Source of the DNA: Promethearchaeota archaeon
Lineage (GTDB): Archaea; Asgardarchaeota; Lokiarchaeia; Sigyniarchaeales; SOKP01
Direction: 5' to 3'
Length of the DNA stretch: 64,000 nucleotides
Assembly (NCBI GenBank): GCA_030603385.1
Contig: JAUVXW010000003.1
Location: forward strand, 1 to 64,000
Under the pieces are notes generated by a model that saw nothing but the letters and a program-made list of their open reading frames with translations, ran no database searches and was not told the DNA's origin. Each line of letters opens with the position of its first letter. Within the stretch, counting starts at the first letter, position 1. A program made the position numbers and the translations under genes. Positions 18,648-26,092 of the stretch are shown piece after piece.

Positions 18648-20300
18648 ATGATTAGAAAGCGCTATAAACTTATTGATATGTTTGAATGTCCGGACGCAGT
18701 TTTAACATGTTCAATTTTAAGATGCCATGATAATAGCTTCTTAGTTTTTGGTGGACACGATAAAACACTCTATTTAATGGATGAGAAAATGAATATACTT
18801 GATGATAGAGTTTTTGATGGATGGTGTCGATGTAGTTATCCAATTGATCTCGATGGGGATGGATGTGATGAAGTTTTAGTCGGTGCTGGTGATGGAAATT
18901 TCATGGTTTTAAAATTGAGTCCAGAAAAGAAAAAATTAGTTGGAATAATGCGATATAGATCTCCAAAGAAAATAAATTGTTGTATCGCGGGAGATTTTAC
19001 TCGAAATGGGAATATAGAATTAATATTTGGTAGTGAAGACAAAACTCTCAAGATTTTTGATAGTATTGAGGCTAAAGAACCAAAATTCATTTTATATTAC
19101 GACTCTTGGGTGACTGCTTGTACCTTAGGGATCTTAAAAATACCTGATGAAAAAGTCCCAATTTATGGATTATTAGTCGGTACGAAAAATGGAATTGTTC
19201 AGTTAGTTAGTTTCAAAGATGAGCTTCCTGATATCATCTGGCAAAAGGATTTTAAAGCGCAAGTCAATGACATTAAAGTTGGCGATGTCACAAATGATGG
19301 ATTCAATGAAATTTTATTAAGCTCTGATGACTCAACAATAAAAATTCTTGATAGTAATGGAGAAATCATTAAAGAAATTCAGATTGATGAGGGTCGTCCT
19401 TTATCATTGCTAATAGAAGATATTGATGGTGATAATGCTAGTGAGATCGTGGCTGGATGTGCAGATGGATCCTTAAAAGTATTCCATAATCCTTCTATTG
19501 GTTCTACTGATTTTGAGTTGAAATGGAAAACAAAAGTATCCACTTCAATTAAACATATTTGTTATCGATTAGATCCAGAGCAAAAGAAAAATATAGTCTT
19601 CGGAGGATATGATCGCAAGATTAGAATTGTCAGTGATTTTGAATGGGGAGATAAACAACCTCTTGATATCCCTCAACAAATCAAGATAGAAATGATAGAA
19701 CATACTGAAAAAGAAAGAATAATTGATGAGATAACCAATGCTCAGGAAGTACCAACCAACATAAGAGAACATATCTTCGAGATTCTACTAAAAAAGGGAC
19801 ATTTGAAAGATCTAGCAGCGGAATTAAGAAATTTAGACTATACAGAAGACGAAATATTGGAAGAATTGGCAGTACTTAAAACACAAAAATCTGTAGTATA
19901 TGAAAAAGTAGTTTACCCTGTATGGAGTTTACCAGAAGAAGAAAGAGAGGAAAAAGTTGAAGAAGAAGCACCAGTTGAGGAACCTAAAGTTGCTTTAAAA
20001 CATATGGTTATAGAAGAACCTATTAAGACAGATAAAGAAAAATTAAGTGCTGTTCTATCTACTGTTAAAAAAGAAAAAGCCCCTAAAGAAAAAGTAAGTG
20101 CCGGAGATTCATTGAATAAAATAATCCTTGAATTCCTTAAACAAAAGGAAATTGTAACTACGAAAGCGGAATTCGTGAATGCTATAAAAGAAAAAGGCTT
20201 TACTACTAATCAAATTGAAAAAGAAATAAATATATTAAAGGAACAAGGTAAGATAAATTATTCTCGTGCAAAACCAAAGGGTTGGAGCCTTGCTGATTAA
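18648..20300 (+). CDS. beta-propeller protein with C-terminal winged helix
   Basis: Residues 1-330 form WD40/FG-GAP-like blades, with repeats of the type DLDGDGCDEVLVGAGDGNFMVL, DFTRNGNIELIFGSEDKTLKIF, DVTNDGFNEILLSSDDSTIKIL and DIDGDNASEIVAGCADGSLKVF, plus a GGYDRKIRI blade. The DxDGDxxxE pattern suggests Ca2+-binding loops as in FG-GAP repeats. A helical segment (~350-420) and a charged linker precede a compact helix-turn-helix/winged-helix domain (~482-550, GDSLNKIILEFL...GKINYSRAKPKGWSL). There is no signal peptide. The blade-plus-helical architecture recalls coat and BBSome-type proteins, but homology is not shown. It is likely co-transcribed with the Ig-repeat gene upstream and convergent with the longin-like gene. 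Confidence 0.72.
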   Translation: MIRKRYKLIDMFECPDAVLTCSILRCHDNSFLVFGGHDKTLYLMDEKMNILDDRVFDGWCRCSYPIDLDGDGCDEVLVGAGDGNFMVLKLSPEKKKLVGIMRYRSPKKINCCIAGDFTRNGNIELIFGSEDKTLKIFDSIEAKEPKFILYYDSWVTACTLGILKIPDEKVPIYGLLVGTKNGIVQLVSFKDELPDIIWQKDFKAQVNDIKVGDVTNDGFNEILLSSDDSTIKILDSNGEIIKEIQIDEGRPLSLLIEDIDGDNASEIVAGCADGSLKVFHNPSIGSTDFELKWKTKVSTSIKHICYRLDPEQKKNIVFGGYDRKIRIVSDFEWGDKQPLDIPQQIKIEMIEHTEKERIIDEITNAQEVPTNIREHIFEILLKKGHLKDLAAELRNLDYTEDEILEELAVLKTQKSVVYEKVVYPVWSLPEEEREEKVEEEAPVEEPKVALKHMVIEEPIKTDKEKLSAVLSTVKKEKAPKEKVSAGDSLNKIILEFLKQKEIVTTKAEFVNAIKEKGFTTNQIEKEINILKEQGKINYSRAKPKGWSLAD

Positions 20301-20747
20301 CTACTCCTTTGGTTTTTTAATTAAAAAATCTATCATACTTTTTTCAAACGGTTCAAATTGATTTAATTCTGAGAAGTTAGCTCCATTGAATTTTTGAATA
20401 AACAATTGTAAAACCGGATTTACTCTTTCAAAAAATTTATTAACAAGTTTATCAGATTTCTTTTTCGATTTATCCACTAACCCATATAAAATTAACGATT
20501 CTTTCATATTATTATCCCCAGATTGGACTTCTGCTATTTTAAAAATAAATAAGATATTTCCTGATTCTAAATATTCTAAAGAACTCTTATGGAAAGCAGT
20601 TTCAACAAACGCATTTATAGCGGATATAAATGCACCTCTTAGGTCTTTGTTAACACCATGTTCTTTTTGAGCGGGTAAATCCATAAAAATATGATTGACA
20701 AGTACAAACCCACGGAAAACAAATCCTATCTCATAGAGCTCTTTCAA
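20301..20747 (-). CDS. stand-alone longin-like domain protein
   Basis: The 148 residues show the longin order of strands and helices: two N-terminal strands (YEIGFVFRGFVLVNHIFMDL), a helix (GAFISAINAFVETAF), strands (YLESGNILFIFKIAEV; KESLILYGLVDKSK), then a long helix (NKFFERVNPVLQLFIQKF). Longin domains act in vesicle-trafficking and GTPase-regulating complexes, and Asgard archaea have many stand-alone copies. The start appears to be TTG 20747, since an in-frame stop lies just upstream. The gene meets the propeller gene tail to tail with no gap. Family assignment rests on predicted fold only. Confidence 0.6.
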   Translation of the reverse strand: MKELYEIGFVFRGFVLVNHIFMDLPAQKEHGVNKDLRGAFISAINAFVETAFHKSSLEYLESGNILFIFKIAEVQSGDNNMKESLILYGLVDKSKKKSDKLVNKFFERVNPVLQLFIQKFNGANFSELNQFEPFEKSMIDFLIKKPKE

Positions 20748-20889
20748 TTTTTGATCGATTACTTTAATTAGTTATAATTTTTCTTACTAAATTAGAAATT
20801 TTTTTCGTATTTAACTTTAAACTAAACATAGATAGTTTAGAGATTAAATTAAATTAGGAAAGGAAAAAATGATATGGAGTATTAACTTC

Positions 20890-21069
20890 TTAAGCTTTTT
20901 TTATTCCAAGCTCTTCTAATTTTTCTTTGAAAGGAAAGCCTGTATCCCACTCCCTACCACATTTTTCATAATAGACTTTTAAGTTTTCTTCTAAATCGAC
21001 AACAATTCCAGCGGGACCCCCAGTTTTTAAAGCTGTTAGTACAATTTTTAGTAAGTAATCATCTTCTCG
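20890..21069 (-). pseudogene. gene remnant without a start
   Basis: A 59-codon frame open from just after a TAG (21070-21072) to TAA at 20890-20892 has coding-like composition (LLKIVLTALKTGGPAGIVV, then a YYEKCGREWDTGFPFKEKL segment). It has no ATG, GTG or TTG. It reads as the C-terminus of a lost gene. The family is not recognised. Confidence 0.4.
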
Positions 21070-21092
21070 CTAAATTACGTATTGCCTATGTT

Positions 21093-21164
21093 ATGAATAA
21101 AATGGTTACTACAACCACAGGAGATCCGCATAGTACTAGACTCATCGAAGCGTTATATAATTAA
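21093..21164 (+). pseudogene. second short gene remnant
   Basis: A plus-strand frame ends at TAA 21162-21164 with a coding-like tail (MNKMVTTTTGDPHSTRLIEA). Open frame extends a little upstream of the ATG, over the minus-strand remnant. Together they suggest a decayed locus within the 575-bp spacer 20748-21322, which otherwise holds no gene. Confidence 0.25.
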
Positions 21165-21322
21165 ATTTGATGAGGCGGTAAGGAATAAAGGTAGAAATGA
21201 ATAAGAAGTTGATCTTTAGAAATTGACTATATAAATATAGAAAATGACAAATAGTTTTTATTATCTAAAAAAATTGTATAAGAAAGAAATAAGGTAATAT
21301 TAAAAGTGGTGATAAAAAAAAA

Positions 21323-22537
21323 ATGAAAGTGTTAGCATTAGGTGGTTCTGGTGATATGGGTAGAATGGCTGTAGCTATACTCCTTGAATCTCCTAATATT
21401 TCATCAATTACTGTAGCAGATAAAAATTTTGAAAGGGCTAAACATTTTGTCAAATTAGTAGGATCTGATAAACTAAACCCGGTTGAAATTGATGTTGCTG
21501 AGCATGATAAACTAGTAGATTTAATTTCATCTCATGATATTGTTATGAATACGGTAGGTCCTTATTATAAATTTGCTACAATGATATTAGAAGCAGTTAT
21601 TAAGACTAAGAAACCGTATGTAGATATTTGTGATGATTGGAAACCAACATTAGATCTACTTGATATGAATGAAAATGCAAAGAAAGCGGGAATTACCGCT
21701 ATTATCGGGATAGGAGCGAGTCCTGGAATTACAAATTTGATGGCTATTCTTGCATGTTCTAAACTTGATGAAGTTGATGATCTTATTACAGCATGGGGTA
21801 CTTTTGGTGGCGGAACAGTAGGAGAGAGACCTAAATACTATGTATCTCCAAGAAGATTTTACAAAAAGTTTATGGACATGCCTATAATCGCTAATGCTGC
21901 AACTATGCATCTTTTTTATGAAACATTAGAAGATATTCCAACATACAAAGACGGGAAATTTATCAATATTAAACCTTTAACTGTCGCAGAACCCTATCAA
22001 TTTCCAGGATATAAAGATACATATGTGTGTTATATAGGTCATCCTGAACCTGTAACATTACCAAGAGTAATAAAGGCGAATTCTGTATCAAATTTAATGT
22101 ATATGGGTAAGATAATAACAGATGTAGTCCGTAAATATACTCAAAAGATATCTGATAAAGAACTTACAGTTAGCGAGGCATCAGTAAAATTTTATGAGGA
22201 ATTAAGAGAACGGGGAAGTGATCCAGAATTAGTTAAGGAATATATTGGTACACCTCCAGGACTAAGTGTCAAAGCAACAGGAACAAAAGACGGTAAAAGA
22301 AAAATAGTGGCAATCGCAAATGAACGTGTTCCATTTGGCGCGATGGCAGGAGTCACAGGAGTTCCATTAGCAATTGCAGTTGAGATGGTAATAAATGGAG
22401 AAATAACTGAAAAAGGTGTTCTTAGCCCTGAAGAATCATTCTCTGATCCAATGGGATTTCTTGATAAATATGCAAAATATTGTGGAAAAAATCTTTCTGG
22501 AAAGGATATCTTACTTATAAGGGAAGTGGAACTTTAA
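21323..22537 (+). CDS. saccharopine dehydrogenase-family NAD(P)-dependent oxidoreductase
   Basis: The 404-residue protein begins with the NAD(P)-binding Rossmann motif MKVLALGGSGDMGRMAVAILLES, typical of the Sacchrp_dh_NADP family. DIVMNTVGPYYKFATMILEAVIKTKKPYVDICDDWKP and GIGASPGITNLMA follow, both diagnostic. It should catalyse an NAD(P)-linked oxidation or reduction of an amino or imino acid. True lysine-pathway function is not implied, as many archaeal paralogs act on unknown substrates. A GGTG-type ribosome-binding site lies shortly before the ATG. It is followed in the same orientation by two redox-protein genes. Confidence 0.85.
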   Translation: MKVLALGGSGDMGRMAVAILLESPNISSITVADKNFERAKHFVKLVGSDKLNPVEIDVAEHDKLVDLISSHDIVMNTVGPYYKFATMILEAVIKTKKPYVDICDDWKPTLDLLDMNENAKKAGITAIIGIGASPGITNLMAILACSKLDEVDDLITAWGTFGGGTVGERPKYYVSPRRFYKKFMDMPIIANAATMHLFYETLEDIPTYKDGKFINIKPLTVAEPYQFPGYKDTYVCYIGHPEPVTLPRVIKANSVSNLMYMGKIITDVVRKYTQKISDKELTVSEASVKFYEELRERGSDPELVKEYIGTPPGLSVKATGTKDGKRKIVAIANERVPFGAMAGVTGVPLAIAVEMVINGEITEKGVLSPEESFSDPMGFLDKYAKYCGKNLSGKDILLIREVEL

Positions 22538-22596
22538 AACTCAAATAATATTTATATTTAATATATATAATACCAATTAACGAATGTAAAGTTATT

Positions 22597-23109
22597 ATGA
22601 CAAAACAATCAAAAGAAAAAATCTTAGAAAAAGCCTTTGAGTTAGGGCAGAAATTTGAAAAAAAAAATACTGGTTGTGCTCAGACATCAATAGCTGCTAT
22701 ATTTCAAGCATTAGGAATTTGGAATGATGATGTATTTAAAGCCGGAAGTGGGCTTGCTGATGGTTTAGGGCTCACTGGAGATGGATCTTGTGGCGCTCTT
22801 GTGGGTGCATCTATGGTAATTAGCTATCTTTTTGGAAGAGAATATAAAGATTTTGGAGATATGTATAAGTCTATGGAATCATATAGGCTTGTAAAGAAAT
22901 TACATGATATTTATGTTGAAAAATACGGTTCTTGTAGATGTTTTGATGTTCAAGAATCGTTGGTGGGTAGAACTTATGATTTGTGGGATCCTGATGATTT
23001 GAAAGCAGCGTTCGAATCTGATATGATGGAACATTGTTCAAAACTTGTAGGAACTATTGCTAAACTTGCAACTGAGATAATTTTAGACGCAGGGTTCACC
23101 CCTGAATGA
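22597..23109 (+). CDS. C_GCAxxG_C_C family redox protein
   Basis: 170 residues with the defining cysteine pattern of this family: TGCAQTSIAAIFQALG near residue 28, then GSCGALVGASMVISYLFGR near 67, and later cysteines CRCFDVQ (~110) and MEHCSKL (~147). Members occur in anaerobes, often as pairs or near oxidoreductases, and are thought to bind a metal or iron-sulfur centre, but the biochemical role is not settled. The neighbouring gene encodes a second, diverged member, so the two may work as a heteromer. Confidence 0.85.
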   Translation: MTKQSKEKILEKAFELGQKFEKKNTGCAQTSIAAIFQALGIWNDDVFKAGSGLADGLGLTGDGSCGALVGASMVISYLFGREYKDFGDMYKSMESYRLVKKLHDIYVEKYGSCRCFDVQESLVGRTYDLWDPDDLKAAFESDMMEHCSKLVGTIAKLATEIILDAGFTPE

Positions 23110-23145
23110 ATTGTTTAAATTATAAGTAAAATAAGGGGATTGAAA

Positions 23146-23664
23146 ATGGTAAAAAAGGATTTGGAATCTAAATTTGATGAAAAAATTAAAGAATTAGAGG
23201 CAGAATTACCAAGTAAGAATGTAGGTGTAAACTGTGCTGAATTAACATTAACAAGTATCTTAGAGGTGCTTGATGTTGATAACTATTTGTTTCATAATAT
23301 TGCCAAACCTTTAGCTGGTGGATTTGGAGGGTATAAGTCGGAAAAGGGATGGATGGGCGCTTGTGGTGCTGTAGCAGGAGGATGTGCTGCAATTGGAGCT
23401 ATAATGGGTGGGAAAAAATTAATGGACGATCAGACTATGACAATGGCATATTTTAAAGCTGCGAAATATTGTACTGAATTCGAAAATCAATTTGGGTCTG
23501 TTATATGTTCGGAATTATGCGGTTATGACTTCAGTAAACCAGAAAACTACTTGCAATATAGAGAAAATGGTATTTGGGAAAAAACTTGTTATAAACTTGT
23601 GGTATGGGGAGTGGATAAGATACGAAAATTAACTCAAGAAGACTTAAAAAAAAAATGGGAATAA
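23146..23664 (+). CDS. second C_GCAxxG_C_C-type redox protein
   Basis: The 172-residue paralog of the upstream gene shows VNCAELTLTSILEVL, GACGAVAGGCAAIGAIMGG, a late CSELCGYDF and KTCYKLV, which keep the family's four cysteine positions. ATG 23146 is chosen over TTG 23140 because the AAGGGG at 23133-23138 is 7 nt from it. The gene follows the first paralog by 36 nt, so the pair is probably one transcript. Confidence 0.8.
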   Translation: MVKKDLESKFDEKIKELEAELPSKNVGVNCAELTLTSILEVLDVDNYLFHNIAKPLAGGFGGYKSEKGWMGACGAVAGGCAAIGAIMGGKKLMDDQTMTMAYFKAAKYCTEFENQFGSVICSELCGYDFSKPENYLQYRENGIWEKTCYKLVVWGVDKIRKLTQEDLKKKWE

Positions 23665-23786
23665 ATTAATAATCAATTTTTATAATGTTATTTTTTTTTG
23701 AAATTAAAAATTTTTTATACTAATAATGGTATATTAAAATTATTCAAAGGTATGTTTTTATTTTTTAAAGAAAAGAGGTAATGAAT

Positions 23787-24035
23787 ATGGCTGATGAAGA
23801 AGAATCTCGCTTCTGCCCTTACTGTGGAATTGCATTGAAGCATCCATATTGGGCTCATGTCCAAGCAGAACATCCCGAGAAATATTCACAGAAGGAAACA
23901 TGGATAAAATTATATGAAGATTATACTGGTTTAGGAATGGATGAAACTACATCATTAATGGTTATTTCAGAATTATTCAACGCAACCCAGGAAGAAATTA
24001 AATCTTTCCTAAAAAATGCGAAAGTGATGAAGTAA
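23787..24035 (+). CDS. small C2H2-type zinc-finger protein
   Basis: An 82-residue acidic/hydrophobic protein whose N-terminus forms FCPYCGIALKHPYWAHVQAEHPEKY, a CxxC...HxxxxH zinc finger near residues 10-32. A helical C-terminal segment follows (SLMVISELFNATQEEIKSFL). ATG 23787 is preferred to 23781, because GAGGT at 23775-23779 would be too close to the latter. The function is unknown. Short single-finger proteins of this type are common in Asgard genomes. Confidence 0.65.
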   Translation: MADEEESRFCPYCGIALKHPYWAHVQAEHPEKYSQKETWIKLYEDYTGLGMDETTSLMVISELFNATQEEIKSFLKNAKVMK

Positions 24036-24119
24036 AATTTTATAGATACAACGATTTCTTTTTAAGAATAAAAATAAATAAGAATATAGGATAAAATAAT
24101 TTAAAAGATATAATTCTAA

Positions 24120-24419
24120 TTAAAACTCTTCTTCTTCTTCGCTTTCTTTAAGCAATCCAGCTTGTTTTAATAAATCCTCTACGCTATCTCGAGCTTTAAT
24201 AACTTGTTCATTTTCTTGGAGGTTAAGTTGTTCTATCATAGAATCAGAAAATTCCATAAGTTTACTAATAGCTTCACTCGAAAATTCTTTTACTTTTTCA
24301 GAAGTTTCCTCAATAAAATCTCTTCCAGATTCTCCGAAAACACTACCAACAAAATCCTCGAGAGCACTATTCATCTTATCAATGAAATTTTCTTTTTCTT
24401 CTCCTTCTTCATCACTCAT
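24120..24419 (-). CDS. small acidic helical protein, unknown function
   Basis: About 99 residues, very acidic, with Glu runs at both ends (DEEGEEKEN; ESEEEEEF) and predicted amphipathic helices between. It has no cysteines or known motif. ATG 24419 is preferred to the in-frame ATG 24425, as the GGT element is better spaced from it. It converges with the zinc-finger gene and diverges from the acyl-CoA synthetase gene. Confidence 0.5.
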   Translation of the reverse strand: MSDEEGEEKENFIDKMNSALEDFVGSVFGESGRDFIEETSEKVKEFSSEAISKLMEFSDSMIEQLNLQENEQVIKARDSVEDLLKQAGLLKESEEEEEF

Positions 24420-24530
24420 GTTCATGTACCTTTTTTTTAAGATTAATTAAATTCTATAATTTTTTTAAATATTAAAATTCATGTGCTCTGTTTTAAAATT
24501 ATGTAATATTTTCAGATTTTAGTGATAATC

Positions 24531-26018
24531 ATGAGTGAAAATCACTTTCTACATGGATTTTTAAACCCAAAAAGTGTTGCTTTCTACGGGACGAATAATA
24601 AAGGTAGTTCTTTAGCTGCTATACAAATTATGAATTTGATTAAGTCTAATTATGATGGAAAGATATATCCCATTCATTTAAAATTAGATTCAGTTATAGG
24701 ATTCAAAGCTTACAAATCAATAGCAGAAATACCAGAAATACCCGAACTTGTTGTTATTGTTTTATCCGCTAAAGTTGTTCCACAAATTTTTAAAGAATGT
24801 GGAGAAAAAGGAGTAAAAAGGATTATTGTGATTTCTGGAGGTTTTAGGGAGTTAATTGGAGACCGTGAAAATACACTTACAGAAGAAATCAATAAGATAT
24901 CTCATCAATATGGGATACGATTTATAGGTCCTAACTGCTTGGGTGTTTTTAATAACTGGTATGGAGCAAGAAAGGAAAATTTAGCTTTCAATATTTCTAT
25001 TTGGGAACATATAAAGAAAGATAATTTCTCAATTGCTTCTCAGAGTGGTACTCTTTCAAGCCATATTTGGTTTGATCCCGGAAGCTTAGACATAGGCTTA
25101 AGTAAGTCTCTTTCAGTGGGTAATGAAGCAAATATTGATATAGTAGATTGTTTAGAATACTTTAAAGATGATGAGGATACTAAAGTAATTGGATTATATA
25201 TTGAAGAATTAAAACGTGGAAAAAGATTTCTAGAATTAGTTAAGGAAATTACACCCAAAAAATCTATTGTAGCAATATATGTTGGGGGTTCAGAGGCAGG
25301 AAATCGCGCTCTTCGGAGCCATACGGGTTCATTAGCAGGTGATGCTAAAGTTTATAGTGCGGTATTCAAAGAAACAGGGATTATACAAACAGATTATGTT
25401 CAAGAATTTTTAGATATAGCAATGATATTAAGTCGAGAGATATTGCCCAAAGGAAATCGTTTTGGTGTGATAACTAATTCGGGAGGTCCTGGAGCAATGG
25501 TTGCGAATAACGTGGAAAATAAAGGGTTGATTGTACCAGAATTATCTGAATCCCTTCAAACTCAATTGATAGAGATTTTACCTTCAAACGCAAGTGCTAA
25601 AAATCCAGTAGATTGCGCTTTTGATATGAATTTGCCATACTTCTATATCACATTACCTGAAATTCTAATGAAATCTGGTGAGATCGATGCTATTATTCAG
25701 TATGGGGTTGTAGGATTTCAGGATGTTTTAGATGACTATCTTAAGTATGATAAAATTGCTAAGCACGCAGAATTTCAACATCAACCCTCCGAAGTTATGG
25801 ACTCATTAGCGCAGAAATTATTACTCCCCACCATGAAAAATTCAGAAAAATTTTCAATCCCAATTTTATATGTGAATCCAATGAGCTTTACAAGCCCTTG
25901 GTCTAAACGATTAAGAAAAAATGGAGCACTACTCTTTCAATTATGGGATAGACCTGTAAATGCACTAGCGAAAGTATGTGAATATGTAAATTATAAAAAA
26001 AAATATGAAAATTGCTAG
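24531..26018 (+). CDS. ADP-forming acyl-CoA synthetase alpha-type protein
   Basis: 495 residues built like the alpha part of archaeal acetyl/acyl-CoA synthetase (ADP-forming). An N-terminal CoA-binding domain (SVAFYGTNNKGSS; IIVISGGFREL; FIGPNCLGVFN) is followed by succinyl-CoA-ligase-like domains (IASQSGTLSSHIWF; LSVGNEANID; IAIYVGGSEAGNRA). The likely phospho-His is in LRSHTGSLAGD, which is intact. The enzyme makes ATP from acyl-CoA, ADP and phosphate. A beta (ATP-grasp) subunit is not adjacent and must be elsewhere. ATG 24531 is taken over GTG 24522. Confidence 0.85.
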   Translation: MSENHFLHGFLNPKSVAFYGTNNKGSSLAAIQIMNLIKSNYDGKIYPIHLKLDSVIGFKAYKSIAEIPEIPELVVIVLSAKVVPQIFKECGEKGVKRIIVISGGFRELIGDRENTLTEEINKISHQYGIRFIGPNCLGVFNNWYGARKENLAFNISIWEHIKKDNFSIASQSGTLSSHIWFDPGSLDIGLSKSLSVGNEANIDIVDCLEYFKDDEDTKVIGLYIEELKRGKRFLELVKEITPKKSIVAIYVGGSEAGNRALRSHTGSLAGDAKVYSAVFKETGIIQTDYVQEFLDIAMILSREILPKGNRFGVITNSGGPGAMVANNVENKGLIVPELSESLQTQLIEILPSNASAKNPVDCAFDMNLPYFYITLPEILMKSGEIDAIIQYGVVGFQDVLDDYLKYDKIAKHAEFQHQPSEVMDSLAQKLLLPTMKNSEKFSIPILYVNPMSFTSPWSKRLRKNGALLFQLWDRPVNALAKVCEYVNYKKKYENC

Positions 26019-26092
26019 TACAACGCTAAATGGTAAGAATGATATTGTTTTAATTACTTCTTATAACGCTCTTTTTATAAATTGTTATTATT

